Of a DNA stretch of 37,866 bases, positions 8,221 through 16,697 are shown piece by piece (position 1 is the stretch's first letter; each line of letters begins with the position of its first letter). Made by a program: the position numbers and the translations under genes. The stretch is from Clostridia bacterium (GTDB taxonomy: Bacteria; Bacillota; Clostridia; Christensenellales; Aristaeellaceae). A model generated the notes under the pieces. It did not search any database. It was not told the origin of the DNA and worked only from the letters and a program-made list of their open reading frames with translations. The stretch is from NCBI GenBank assembly GCA_017410445.1, contig JAFQQU010000297.1, forward strand, positions 1 through 37,866. The letters run 5' to 3'.

Positions 8221-8783
8221 AGGCTTCCTTTCTCCGCGGCGTACAGGCGGGTTTTCAGGTGGTTGCGGGCGCGGCAGATGCGCTTGGATACGTTGTTCGG
8301 CGACAGGCCGGTGCGCTCGGCGATTTCGTTGTGGGAAAGCCCCAGATCATATTTCATCCGCATGATGCTCTGCTCCATATCGGGCAGCTGACTGATGGCC
8401 GTCCATACCCGGTCCAGCTCGTCCTGGAGGATGATCTGTTCCTCGGGGCTTTCGCATCCGATGATGGGCAGGCTGTCTTCGCTCGCGAGGTCCATGGCGA
8501 TCATGCCCCGGTCCGTGCGGGTGAGATAGGTGATGGCGGTGTTGCGCACCGTCATGCAGACATAGCTTTTCAGCTGCGGGGTTTCAAGCGTCTTCAGCAG
8601 CTGGATTTTCTCGATCAGACGCAGGCAGCTTTCCGATACGATATCGCATGCATCCTCCGGCTCGCGGGCGAATTTCCACGCCATTGCATACATCAGGCGG
8701 CGGTATTCGCAATACAGCCATTCCATATAGCTCTTGTCGCCGCCCTCGGGCATGGCCTGAACAGAACAGGGAATCAGAATCAT
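8217..8783 (-). CDS. ECF-type RNA polymerase sigma factor (copy 1)
   Basis: 188 residues. Sigma region 2 (about 18-85): YCEYRRLMYAMAWKFAREPEDACDIVSESCLRLIEKI. Region 4 helix-turn-helix (about 125-185): LPDMEQSIMRMKYDLGLSHNEIAERTGLSPNNVSKRICRAR. It directs RNA polymerase to a small regulon. GGAGG lies 8 bases before the ATG. It heads a cluster with two DUF4367 membrane proteins and overlaps the first by 4 bases. The other sigma factor, 170 bases upstream on the same strand, is a paralogue (shared AMPEGxDxxYME N-terminus and DELDRVWxA block). No separate sigma-A promoter is obvious in the gap, so it may be read through from the upstream sigma gene. Confidence 0.92.
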   Translation of the reverse strand: MILIPCSVQAMPEGGDKSYMEWLYCEYRRLMYAMAWKFAREPEDACDIVSESCLRLIEKIQLLKTLETPQLKSYVCMTVRNTAITYLTRTDRGMIAMDLASEDSLPIIGCESPEEQIILQDELDRVWTAISQLPDMEQSIMRMKYDLGLSHNEIAERTGLSPNNVSKRICRARNHLKTRLYAAEKGSL

Positions 8784-8952
8784 TTTTCAGTCCTCCGTAT
8801 GAAGATCGTCGTCCGGCGGGGAAATGCGGCCGTCAAATGCGCGCGGAAGATGTGAACGCATCCGGCTGAATGAAGCCCCCATGCCGTCACTCATCTTACT
8901 AAACAACCGAAGAACCGGTTTCCGGACAGAATTTCCGGAAAAATGCAGATTT

Positions 8953-9516
8953 TTATTTTATCTGTTCCTTATAGACCAACCGGCGCACCTTTTCCCTCGC
9001 GCGGCGGATGTATTTGTCCACGCTGCTCACGGCCAGACCGGTCTTGTCGGCGATTTCGTCGTTGCCGAGGCAGAGGTCGTATTTCAGCTGCATGACCATT
9101 CTTTCCTTCTCGGGCAGCATATTCACAGCCGCCCATACCCGGTCCAGCTCCTCCTGAAGCAGGATTTTCTGCTCGGTGTCCATCTGGCCGGGCACGGAGA
9201 TGAGGTCTTCGTCCGGCAGGTCTTCAAAGCGCTGCCGGGCGCGCTTGTCCATGAGCAGCCGGTTGAGCGCCGTATTGCGTATGGTATTGACGATATAGGC
9301 GCGAAGCGGACGCTCGGACAGCGTGCGGAGGGTATCGATTTTCCCGATGAGCGCCAGACAGCCGTCCGACACCACGTCGTCCACGCGCGCATGATCGTTC
9401 AGATATTTCCATGCCGTCGCGTACATCAGCCGGCAATGCTGCCGGTAGATGTTTTCCATATATTCCCTGTCGCTGCCCTCCGGCATGGCGGCAATGGAAA
9501 GCGGCATAATCAGCAT
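8953..9516 (-). CDS. ECF-type RNA polymerase sigma factor (copy 2)
   Basis: 187 residues. Region 2 reads IYRQHCRLMYATAWKYLNDHARVDDVVSDGCLALIGKI; region 4 reads LPEKERMVMQLKYDLCLGNDEIADKTGLAVSSVDKYIRRAREK, the DNA-binding helix-turn-helix. The ATG follows GAGGTGAG by 6 bases. Expressed from a near-consensus sigma-A promoter about 107 bases upstream, so basal expression does not need its own activity. Paralogous to the next sigma gene on the same strand; the two probably came from a tandem duplication. No DUF4367 gene directly follows this copy, so its partner may be one of the two downstream. Confidence 0.92.
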   Translation of the reverse strand: MLIMPLSIAAMPEGSDREYMENIYRQHCRLMYATAWKYLNDHARVDDVVSDGCLALIGKIDTLRTLSERPLRAYIVNTIRNTALNRLLMDKRARQRFEDLPDEDLISVPGQMDTEQKILLQEELDRVWAAVNMLPEKERMVMQLKYDLCLGNDEIADKTGLAVSSVDKYIRRAREKVRRLVYKEQIK

Positions 9517-9622
9517 CGTTTCTCACCTCTTGTCAGTCCTGCGGCAGCAGCCGGCCATACGCATTTATCCGGCGCGGCGTCTGCTTTTCCGGAAGACCGG
9601 TTCAGGACATTGAATTGAGTTG

Positions 9623-9651
9623 ATTATACACGATTCGGGCGGATGAATCAA
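9623..9651 (-). promoter_or_regulatory. Sigma-A-type promoter of the ECF sigma cluster
   Basis: On the minus strand TTGATT (9646-9651), 17 bases, perfect TATAAT (9623-9628). It leaves a leader of about 100 bases before the first sigma gene. Confidence 0.8.
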
Positions 9652-9703
9652 TGCCCGGCGTGTTCTGTTTGCCATAGGGCATGCGTCTGATGGGCGGATG
9701 CGG

Positions 9704-9741
9704 CAAAAAAACCGCTGCCAATCGTGAAATTGACAGCGGTT
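9704..9741 (-). terminator. Rho-independent terminator after the Gfo/Idh/MocA gene
   Basis: On the minus strand AACCGCTGTCAA and TTGGCAGCGGTT form a 12-bp stem with one mismatch, followed by a T run, 67 bases past the oxidoreductase stop. Confidence 0.88.
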
Positions 9742-9807
9742 CTGCAGGAAGGTTTATGAATATGCGCCTGACGGATTGATCCGTTTTTTCGGATCATGCG
9801 CCGCGGC

Positions 9808-10893
9808 TTAGTCGAAGAATACCGGCTTTCCGGTCTTGGAGGAGACGTAAATGGCTTCCAGAATTTCGGAAACCACCATGGCCTGCTCGGGCTTGACGAT
9901 CTGCTCGGTGTCATTGACGATTGCGTCAATCCACGCTCTGGCTTCGGCCTCAGCGGGGCTCAGGGAAGCACCGTCGTAGAAGGCAACGCCGCCCGCGGAG
10001 CAGTCGACGTCGGAGACGATCTGGCGGCCCAGCTCGACCTTGTTGATGCGCAGTTTGTTGTTCTTCAGGGACAGGCCGGCCTTGCTGCCGCACAGTACGC
10101 AGCTGCCTTCCTGAATGGGTTCGTCGGTGTTCAGGGCCCAGCTGGTCTCCAGCATGATGGTGGCGCCGTTCTTCATGCGGATGAAGGCGCAGGCGGCCTC
10201 TTCCAGCGGAGTGGTGCTGACGCCGTTGTCGCCCCAGATGTTGCCGGCTTCGGGATGCTCCAGTTTCTTGTGGGTCTTGCCGACGACCATCTCGGGCTCG
10301 TAGTTGTTCATCAGATACAGGGTCAGGTCCAGAGAGTGAGTGGCGATATCGATGATCGGACCGCCGCCCTGAGCTTCTTCATCCAGGAATACGCCCCAGT
10401 TGGGGGTGCCGCGGCGGCGAATGGCGTAGCAGTTGGCATAGTAAATCTCGCCCAGCGCGCCGCTCTCGATGTACTCGCGGGCATACTGAGCCTGGGGCTT
10501 CATGCGGTGCTGATAGCCGATGGCGAGCTTCTTGCCGGTCTCGCGGGCGGCGGCGCACATCCTGCGGGCGCCTTCGGCCGTCTTGGCCATGGGCTTCTCA
10601 CACATGACATGCTTGCCGGCGTGGAGGGCGTCGATGGTGATTTCGGCATGCTCCCGGTTGGGGGTCAGAACATGAACCACTTCGATGTCTTCGATGGCCA
10701 GAAGCTCTTTGTAATCGGTGCAGACAAAGGCATCGGGGGTGCCGAACTTTTCCTTTGCCTTCTGCGCGCGCTCGGGAATCAGGTCGCAGAAAGCAACCAT
10801 GCGGACGTTTTCAACCTTGGACAGGGAGGGCATGTGCTTGTTATTGGCGATGCCGCCGCAACCGATGATGCCGACTTTAACGATTCTTGCCAT
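9808..10893 (-). CDS. Gfo/Idh/MocA family NAD(P)-dependent oxidoreductase
   Basis: 361 residues from ATG 10893-10891, with AAAGGAGTG 6-7 bases upstream. N-terminal Rossmann domain (about 1-125): VGIIGCGGIANNKH dinucleotide loop and the CEKPMAK motif (catalytic-site Lys of the family). The C-terminal domain (about 126-361) has GGGPIIDIATHSLDL, with the Asp and His of the sugar-oxidation site. Members oxidise or reduce sugars, inositols or glycoside intermediates in the cytoplasm. It follows the huge glycoside hydrolase gene on the same strand after 138 bases, so it may act on sugars that hydrolase releases. It has its own -10 box. Exact substrate unknown. Confidence 0.92.
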   Translation of the reverse strand: MARIVKVGIIGCGGIANNKHMPSLSKVENVRMVAFCDLIPERAQKAKEKFGTPDAFVCTDYKELLAIEDIEVVHVLTPNREHAEITIDALHAGKHVMCEKPMAKTAEGARRMCAAARETGKKLAIGYQHRMKPQAQYAREYIESGALGEIYYANCYAIRRRGTPNWGVFLDEEAQGGGPIIDIATHSLDLTLYLMNNYEPEMVVGKTHKKLEHPEAGNIWGDNGVSTTPLEEAACAFIRMKNGATIMLETSWALNTDEPIQEGSCVLCGSKAGLSLKNNKLRINKVELGRQIVSDVDCSAGGVAFYDGASLSPAEAEARAWIDAIVNDTEQIVKPEQAMVVSEILEAIYVSSKTGKPVFFD

Positions 10894-10914
10894 AGGGAAC
10901 ACTCCTTTGTTTAT

Positions 10915-10938
10915 ATTATACCGCTGCCTGACAGACAG
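10915..10938 (-). promoter_or_regulatory. -10 box and palindromic candidate operator before the oxidoreductase
   Basis: TATAAT on the minus strand (10915-10920) is followed upstream by CTGCCTGACAGACAG (10924-10938), an imperfect palindrome of the form CTGnCTGnCAGnCAG. The palindrome fills the -10/-35 spacer, where a repressor would block polymerase. The -35 box is poor. Confidence 0.5.
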
Positions 10939-11031
10939 GGTATTATTGCATTGGGTTTCTCCGGGCGGGATTTGGGTTTCCGGGCCCTGTTCATGAAAGA
11001 ACGGCGAACGGGCCGCTGTCCGTACAGTTGA

Positions 11032-13950
11032 TCAGAGGTCGATTCCGAAGCGGACGAAGGAATATCTCTCGCGGAACAGCCGGCACTGCTCGTCCTTCCA
11101 CATGTTTTCCAGCGAGAAGGTCACCGGGCTGACTCCGTAGGGCTCCGGATCGATGAAGTGATGCGGGCCCAGCAGGTTGCGGGGCGAATTGGTCAGCTTC
11201 AGCGCAATCCGGTTTTCACCTTCGGTAAGATAAGGCGTGAGATCTGCATGGCGGCGGAACAGGAGCGTATCGGCCCTGACGCCGTTGACGGTGATCTCGC
11301 AGGCGGAATAGCGGCCGTTGACGAACAGCTCGGTAGGCATGCCCGGGCGGTAATCATAGACCGTTTCCGCTTCGATGCTGCCGCTGAAGAAGGGATAGCC
11401 GTCGGCGACGATATTGGTCAGGTCGATTTTTTCGGTCTGCGGGGCGATGGTGAATTCTCCGTCGTAGCAGAAGGAGTTCTTAACATCCGGCTTCAGATGT
11501 TCTTTGTCGATGTTGATGCGGAAGCCGCCCGTGAGGTAGATGCTCTCGATTTCCGTATCGAAGCACAGGCAGTTGCGCAGCGATTCCGATACGCCGCCAT
11601 ACAGTACGTAGAATACGTAATCGCGCTGATAGTAGTCGATGTGCAGAACGATTTCGTTGCGGCCTGGCTTCACGTAGGGCGCGACGTCGGCGGTGGTGAA
11701 GCTGCGGTCCAGCCACCACGGTCCGTTGATCTCGATGGGCGTTCCGTTGACGGTCACGCTCTTGTAGCGGGAGGGCTCGAACGCAGCCCGGATCGACTGG
11801 GGCAGGCTGTCGACGGTGAAGCTGTAGCGCAGATACAGATCGCCGCGGTAGCGCTTTCTCAGCAGCATGTCGCGGATCAGAATGATCGGACGCGGCTTTT
11901 CATAGACGACGCCGTCGTAGGACAGCTCGGCGTAGTCCAGATTGATCATGTTTTCGGGCGCGTTCACCAGCCGGAAGCCGTTGTTCAGCGGAATGGCTTC
12001 CTTGCCGCAGGCGGGCGCGGGCAGCAGCTGCGCGTCCGTTTCCGCTTCGACCAGCAGGTAGGCCTGAGAGTCCTCAAAGGTGAGCTGAACGGTGCAGGCT
12101 CCGTTTTCGGCGCGGCATTCAAGCGCGCGCACCTCCAGCGTATTCAGATCCAGCGCGCACAGGCTCTTTGCGCCGCGCAGCGAGACGGATACATTCTCGA
12201 GAAGATCGCCGGTCAGGTTGGTGACATAAACCACACGGCCGTGCTCGGTACAGCGGGTCATCTGACGCAGCTGAGGCACATTTTTGCCGCCGCAGGAAAT
12301 CATGGTTTCGGCGGTGGCGCGGATATCCTCGAAGGAGCAGGTGGACTTAAGCCAGGAGAGATCGGCCTTCCGTCCGTCGATGCGGGTGGGCGCCTGGCCG
12401 AACAGCCAGACCTTGCCGCCGTTTTCCATGTATTTGCGGAGCATTTCAGCGGTGCAGCGGTCCAGCGAATCCATCGCGGGAACGATCACATGATCATAGC
12501 TGCACAGGCCCACTTCAATGCTTGCGCCCGAGACCTTTGCCATATCGGCCATCATGCATTCGTCGCCGAAATGATAGGGAATCTGGTTGTCGGAAAGCGC
12601 GCTGTTGAGGGCGTACAGATCGGTCTGCAGCTGCTTGATGGACTCCGCATCCTCCTTGCGCTTGTAGGTGAGGTAAGCGCTGTGGATGGGGTGCACGACC
12701 AGCACGCGCGCCTGCTCCCTGCCGCGGGAGAGGATATAGCCCAGATTGTTGAAATACTCGTTGAATTCGGCCATGTATTCCTGCCAGGGCAGATGCTCGG
12801 AATAGAATCCGGGATGATCGCCCTTGCGCTGACCGCGGATGGAATAGGGATACAGATGCTGGCACATCAGGTTGACGCCGTTTGCATACTGCAGGTCTGC
12901 GATGCGCTTGAGCTCGTTGGCGCTTACGTCCCAGCCGCAGCAGGCGAACATCTCGGACAGCGCCTTTTTCTTGCCCAGCTGCGCGCAGACCGAGCCCAGC
13001 TGGCGGCCGGCGATATCGGTAGCCAGCGCGCGGCCCAGATAGTCAATGCCCGGGATGTGCTCATAGGCGTAGAAGGGCATGACGCCGCCGCAGCACCACA
13101 TCTGGCCGTGCAGATTGCTCTCCTCAACGGCATGGCCGGTCAGCTGGCAGCCGTTCTTTTCGCACCAGTCATAAACCTCTTTGATAAAGCCCTTCGTGAA
13201 CAGCTCGTGGCACAGGCGGTAGTAATCCCAGCGGAATTCCTCAGCGCCCTCAAAATCGACGAACAGCGCGGGCAGCAGGTCCAGAACGTCATAGCCGTAC
13301 CGGTTCATGAACTGTGCCGGCATGGTATCGGACCAGGGCGTCGCCCAGCGGTAATACTGCGGCTCGTCCACGAAGAAGCCGGGCATGTGCTTTCCGAAGC
13401 CCACGCGCTTTTTGTATTCCTCATGGGTTGCCTGAATGAATTTCTGCGTGATGGAGGGGTCCATGGTATCGACGTAGGATTCGTCCCATCCCTGAATGAT
13501 GGCGGTATATTCGGATACGCCCTCCTCAGGCGCGGTCACTCTGCGGCATTTGCCGCCGCTGATGACGTAAGCGCCCAGAAGGTGCTCGTCGGCAGGGAAA
13601 TCCCCGGAGGTTTCGATCTTCAGGAAGGTGGCCCAGTTGGCCTTGTCCTTCAGGAGGATGCCGCCGGCAAAGCCGCTCGGCCAGCCGTTTTCATCATAGC
13701 ACCAGGCTTCCATATCGAGCTTTTCGGCTTCCTTGATGCAGGCCTTGATGCAGTCGAACCATTCCTCGCTCAGATATTCGGTCTCCAGGCCGCCGCGGGC
13801 GTGCATGAAGAAGCCGTTCATCTTGAGCTTGTGCATGACGTGAATCTGCCTGCAGAGTTCCTCGGGATCGAGCTTGTCGTTCCAGCTCCAGAAGGGGATG
13901 CTGCCGTATTCCCGGGAATGCTTGCGGATCTCCTGAACGAATCTTTGCAT
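11032..13950 (-). CDS. Very large GH106-like glycoside hydrolase (alpha-L-rhamnosidase type)
   Basis: 972 residues from ATG 13950-13948, with GCAGGAGG 9 bases upstream. The N-terminal TIM-barrel region (about 1-420) has the typical start FWSWNDKLDPEEL, NGFFMHARGGLETEYLSEEWF and WCYDENGWPSGFAGG, then GFFVDEPQYYRW with its acidic residues. The middle (about 430-620) resembles a beta-galactosidase-trimerisation-type domain, and the C-terminus carries beta-sandwich modules (jelly-roll blocks around TPIEINGPWWLDRS and NEIVLHIDYYQRDY). The layout fits the GH106/GH2-like sandwich family that removes rhamnose from plant or bacterial polysaccharides. No signal peptide, so probably intracellular. GH106 is my best match; a related unclassified family is possible. 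Confidence 0.85.
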   Translation of the reverse strand: MQRFVQEIRKHSREYGSIPFWSWNDKLDPEELCRQIHVMHKLKMNGFFMHARGGLETEYLSEEWFDCIKACIKEAEKLDMEAWCYDENGWPSGFAGGILLKDKANWATFLKIETSGDFPADEHLLGAYVISGGKCRRVTAPEEGVSEYTAIIQGWDESYVDTMDPSITQKFIQATHEEYKKRVGFGKHMPGFFVDEPQYYRWATPWSDTMPAQFMNRYGYDVLDLLPALFVDFEGAEEFRWDYYRLCHELFTKGFIKEVYDWCEKNGCQLTGHAVEESNLHGQMWCCGGVMPFYAYEHIPGIDYLGRALATDIAGRQLGSVCAQLGKKKALSEMFACCGWDVSANELKRIADLQYANGVNLMCQHLYPYSIRGQRKGDHPGFYSEHLPWQEYMAEFNEYFNNLGYILSRGREQARVLVVHPIHSAYLTYKRKEDAESIKQLQTDLYALNSALSDNQIPYHFGDECMMADMAKVSGASIEVGLCSYDHVIVPAMDSLDRCTAEMLRKYMENGGKVWLFGQAPTRIDGRKADLSWLKSTCSFEDIRATAETMISCGGKNVPQLRQMTRCTEHGRVVYVTNLTGDLLENVSVSLRGAKSLCALDLNTLEVRALECRAENGACTVQLTFEDSQAYLLVEAETDAQLLPAPACGKEAIPLNNGFRLVNAPENMINLDYAELSYDGVVYEKPRPIILIRDMLLRKRYRGDLYLRYSFTVDSLPQSIRAAFEPSRYKSVTVNGTPIEINGPWWLDRSFTTADVAPYVKPGRNEIVLHIDYYQRDYVFYVLYGGVSESLRNCLCFDTEIESIYLTGGFRINIDKEHLKPDVKNSFCYDGEFTIAPQTEKIDLTNIVADGYPFFSGSIEAETVYDYRPGMPTELFVNGRYSACEITVNGVRADTLLFRRHADLTPYLTEGENRIALKLTNSPRNLLGPHHFIDPEPYGVSPVTFSLENMWKDEQCRLFRERYSFVRFGIDL

Positions 13951-14119
13951 ATGACTACCTCCTGCGGCCAATGCCGCTGACGAAATGTGTGCTGCCGGCG
14001 CGGCAGAGAATGCTTCGGTTCAATGGAGCAGTCAGGGCGAATCCCTTGAAAAACATAGCGCGGCCGCGGGCGTTCCTTCATCAATTCATAGTGAAAGAAT
14101 CCGCATGCGCCGCATTTTT

Positions 14120-14149
14120 ATTCTACCACAGGAAGATCGGCACTGTCAA
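14120..14149 (-). promoter_or_regulatory. Promoter of the large glycoside hydrolase gene
   Basis: On the minus strand TTGACA (14144-14149), 18-base spacer, TAGAAT (14120-14125). It predicts a long 5' leader of about 160 bases before ATG 13950, in which I recognise no riboswitch. Confidence 0.7.
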
Positions 14150-14186
14150 CAAAACGCCTTCGCGGAAGAACGGCAGTCTTCTGCTA

Positions 14187-14247
14187 GTGAATTCCCAAAG
14201 TAAACGCCACAGTGGCGTTTGAGGTGGCGTTTAGTGTGGGAATTCAC
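14187..14247. repeat. 61-bp near-perfect inverted repeat
   Basis: Arms of 24 bases (14187-14210 and 14224-14247) pair at 22 of 24 positions around a 13-base loop. The outer arms are GTGAATTCCCA/TGGGAATTCAC and the inner arms TAAACGCCAC/GTGGCGTTTA; the loop holds another copy of GTGGCGTTT. It sits between the divergent promoters of the hydrolase gene and the B12 operon. No adjacent T run makes it a classical terminator. It may be a two-sided hairpin, an operator or a miniature mobile element. Confidence 0.75.
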
Positions 14248-14285
14248 TTGTAAATAAAAGATGCTGGGTTAATTGAGATAAGCAA

Positions 14286-14314
14286 TTGACGCTGACTGCG
14301 AGATGCGATATAAT
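14286..14314 (+). promoter_or_regulatory. Promoter of the cobalamin biosynthesis operon
   Basis: TTGACG (14286-14291), 17-base spacer, perfect TATAAT (14309-14314), directly upstream of the cobalamin riboswitch. Confidence 0.88.
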
Positions 14315-14334
14315 TTAATCACAATTAAATATCT

Positions 14335-14528
14335 GTCAGTTTTCAGTGCCTCGCAGGTTCAATGCCGTTTGGGCAACTATGCGGGGGTAAAAGGGAATCA
14401 GGTGCGAGTCCTGGGCGATCCGGTCACTGTAAGCGGGAAGAAAGGCTGCATATGCCATTGTGCCAAGAGGCATGAGAAGGCGCAGCCGGACAATGATCCG
14501 CAAGTCAGGAAACCTGCTGAAAATGATT
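14335..14528 (+). ncRNA. Cobalamin riboswitch controlling the cbiB-cobC operon
   Basis: Leader RNA with the conserved cobalamin-aptamer landmarks: GGGAATCAGGTGCGAGTCCTG near 14393-14413, the B12-box-like GGTCACTGTAAGCGGG near 14422-14437, and the closing AAGTCAGGAAACCTGC at about 14501-14516. Binding of adenosylcobalamin or a related cobalamin is expected to switch off the operon. A terminator hairpin at 14604-14638 is the likely expression platform. The exact aptamer class was not determined. Confidence 0.93.
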
Positions 14529-14603
14529 GGTGGATGGCTTCCGAAGAAGGCCTGATGACCATGAGCCTGCGGGTCTTGTTTGTTGTAGAATTGGCTCGGT
14601 GTG

Positions 14604-14638
14604 CGTCTGCTTTCGATGGAAGCAGGCGTTTTTCTTTT
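14604..14638 (+). terminator. Riboswitch-linked terminator before cbiB
   Basis: CGTCTGCTT and AAGCAGGCG form a 9-bp stem (one G-T pair) followed by TTTTTCTTTT, between the aptamer and cbiB: a typical transcription-attenuation platform. Confidence 0.88.
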
Positions 14639-14667
14639 GCTTGGATGAAAGTGAGGGGCAGATGAGT

Positions 14668-15627
14668 ATGGGTTTTGTGGAAATGAATGTTGCGGCGATG
14701 ATGGTAGGGTTTGCGCTCGATCTGATCATTGGTGATCCGGAGGGCTGGACGCATCCGGTCATCTGGATCGGAAAATGGATCTCGTTCATGGAAAAGAAAT
14801 TGCGTAAAAGAGGCGGAAATCTAAGGTTTTCTGCGCTTGTGCTGACGGCTTCGACGGTTCTGATTTCCATGATTTGCACGGCGGCGGTGCTGGGCGTTCT
14901 TGCGCTGGTTCATCAGGCGGCGCTGTTTGCAGGAATGTGCGTTGTGTCGTGGTGGTGCCTTTCGGCAAAGTGTCTTGCGGTGGAGGCGAAGGGCGTTTAT
15001 CGTGCGCTTGGCGTTTCGGTAGAAAAAGGTCGCACACAGGTGGCGCGCATCGTCGGGCGGGATACGACGGAGTTGTCTGAGGAAGAAATCACCTGTGCGA
15101 CCATTGAAACGGTCGCGGAGAATACGACTGACGGCGTGATATCGCCGATGCTTTATCTGTTGATCGGCGGCCCGGTGCTGGCGATGGGCTTCAAGGCGGC
15201 CAGCACACTGGATTCTATGGTGGGGTATCTCGATGAAAAGTATCGGGATATCGGCTGGTCCAGCGCCAAGTTTGACGATGTACTGAACTATATCCCTGCC
15301 CGTATCTGCGGATTCCTTATGTGTATCGGCGCATTTTTCACCGGAATGGACGGAAAGAATGCGCTGCGCATCATGAAGCGCGATCATGCAAACCATCTGA
15401 GTCCCAACTGCGCGTGGAGCGAATCGGCGGCGGCGGGCGCGATGCACATTCAGCTGGGCGGCACGCATACCTATTTTGGAAAAGTGGTTGAAAAGCCGAC
15501 CATCGGCGATCATGACAGGCCGGTTGAAAAGGACGATATTCTCCGGGCAAACAAGCTGCTGTATGCTTCGGCTGTCATGATGGCAGGCATTGCGGCGATT
15601 GCCGGACTGATCCTCTGGATGATCTGA
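14668..15627 (+). CDS. cbiB: Adenosylcobinamide-phosphate synthase CbiB
   Basis: Membrane enzyme that attaches (R)-1-amino-2-propanol phosphate (made from threonine phosphate by CobD) to adenosylcobyric acid, giving adenosylcobinamide phosphate. 319 residues with several membrane helices and family blocks: LDLIIGDPEGWTHPVIWIGK, VGRDTTELSEEEI, ATIETVAENTTDGVISPMLYL, AASTLDSMVGY, PNCAWSESAAAGAM and LGGTHTYFGKVVEKPTIG. AGGGG at 14654-14658 favours ATG 14668 (9-base spacing) over ATG 14662 (3-base spacing); both are in frame. First gene of the riboswitch-controlled B12 operon, 14 bases from cobD. Confidence 0.95.
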   Translation: MGFVEMNVAAMMVGFALDLIIGDPEGWTHPVIWIGKWISFMEKKLRKRGGNLRFSALVLTASTVLISMICTAAVLGVLALVHQAALFAGMCVVSWWCLSAKCLAVEAKGVYRALGVSVEKGRTQVARIVGRDTTELSEEEITCATIETVAENTTDGVISPMLYLLIGGPVLAMGFKAASTLDSMVGYLDEKYRDIGWSSAKFDDVLNYIPARICGFLMCIGAFFTGMDGKNALRIMKRDHANHLSPNCAWSESAAAGAMHIQLGGTHTYFGKVVEKPTIGDHDRPVEKDDILRANKLLYASAVMMAGIAAIAGLILWMI

Positions 15628-15641
15628 TCGGAGAGAATGAT

Positions 15642-16697
15642 ATGATACACGGCGGCAATGTATGGCAGGGTAATTCTCCGGCGCAGTGGCTGGACTATTC
15701 GGCGAATATCCGCCCGGAAGGTGCGCCCGATTGGGTGAAGGATGCGCTCATGGGTGCGATGGACAAGCTTTCTTATTATCCGGATCAGGAAATGAAGCGC
15801 GCGAGGCAGTCGCTGTCTGCTTATCTTGATTTACCGGCGGAATACGTTTTGCCCACGGCGGGCGGAATCTCGGCGATTAATCTGGCGACGCACCTTCCCG
15901 GCACGGGTATGTTGCAGTTCACGCCATGCTTTGCGGAATATTCTATGCTCAGCGAAAACCGGGGAAAGACCATCGGCAATATTCCGCTTCTGACAGGCAG
16001 GCATATCATTGGCGACCCGGTAGAACAGGCGAAAGGACGCTTGTTTGAAGGCTGTACGGTATGGCTGTGCAATCCGCTCAATCCCATCGGCTGCGCATTT
16101 ACAGTTGAGCAGATCGAGAAGCTGCTGATGCTTGTTGAAGAAAAGCACGGCTGGCTGGTGGTGGATGAAGCGTTCATCGAATACTGTCCGGATCATTCGG
16201 CGGTCGGTCTGACCCAAAAACACGAACGGCTGCTGGTCACCGGTTCCATGACGAAGATTCTCGGCATCCCCGGCGTGCGGTTGGGGTATCTGTGCGCTCA
16301 GCCGCAGGTGCTGGTCGAAATCGGCAAATATCAACTCACATGGGAAGTGAGCTGCTTTGCGGAAGCAGTGCTCTGTGCGCTTCCGAAGTACAAAGTGGAT
16401 GTGCAGGCTTACTGCGAAGTGAATGCCTGTCGCCGGGAACATCTCAGAAAAGGTTTGGAAGGACTGGGCGTTTACGTGTATCCGTCCGAAGCGGCATTTG
16501 TGCTGGCTGACTTTGGAAATCCGGTGCATCGACTTATTGAAAAGCTGAAAGAAAGAGGGATTCTCGTCCGGCAATGCATGAATTTCGAGGGTGTGAACAA
16601 CGGCTGCCATCTGCGCCTTGCAGTCAAGGATGAAAGTTCAAATGATAGATTGATCGAAGCGATACGGGAGGAAATGATATGCGCGGAAAATCTCTGA
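15642..16697 (+). CDS. cobD: Threonine-phosphate decarboxylase CobD (class I PLP aminotransferase fold)
   Basis: Makes (R)-1-amino-2-propanol phosphate, the side-chain donor for CbiB, from L-threonine O-3-phosphate. 351 residues beginning IHGGNVW, as in CobD proteins, followed by LDYSANIRPEG. PLP-binding features: NPLNPIG, the VVDEAFIEY Asp, and the Schiff-base Lys205 in SMTKILGIPGVRLGY. It could be confused with histidinol-phosphate aminotransferase, but the HGG start and the position between cbiB and cobQ make CobD clear. GGAGAGAATG precedes the start. Its last 19 bases overlap cobQ. Confidence 0.93.
   Translation: MIHGGNVWQGNSPAQWLDYSANIRPEGAPDWVKDALMGAMDKLSYYPDQEMKRARQSLSAYLDLPAEYVLPTAGGISAINLATHLPGTGMLQFTPCFAEYSMLSENRGKTIGNIPLLTGRHIIGDPVEQAKGRLFEGCTVWLCNPLNPIGCAFTVEQIEKLLMLVEEKHGWLVVDEAFIEYCPDHSAVGLTQKHERLLVTGSMTKILGIPGVRLGYLCAQPQVLVEIGKYQLTWEVSCFAEAVLCALPKYKVDVQAYCEVNACRREHLRKGLEGLGVYVYPSEAAFVLADFGNPVHRLIEKLKERGILVRQCMNFEGVNNGCHLRLAVKDESSNDRLIEAIREEMICAENL

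Noticed and set aside
11158-13980. 940-codon plus-strand open frame opposite the glycoside hydrolase
   Set aside because: No family-like composition (low-complexity A/G/V/D-rich protein) and no ribosome site. It mirrors the strongly coding GH106-like gene and arises from codon bias.
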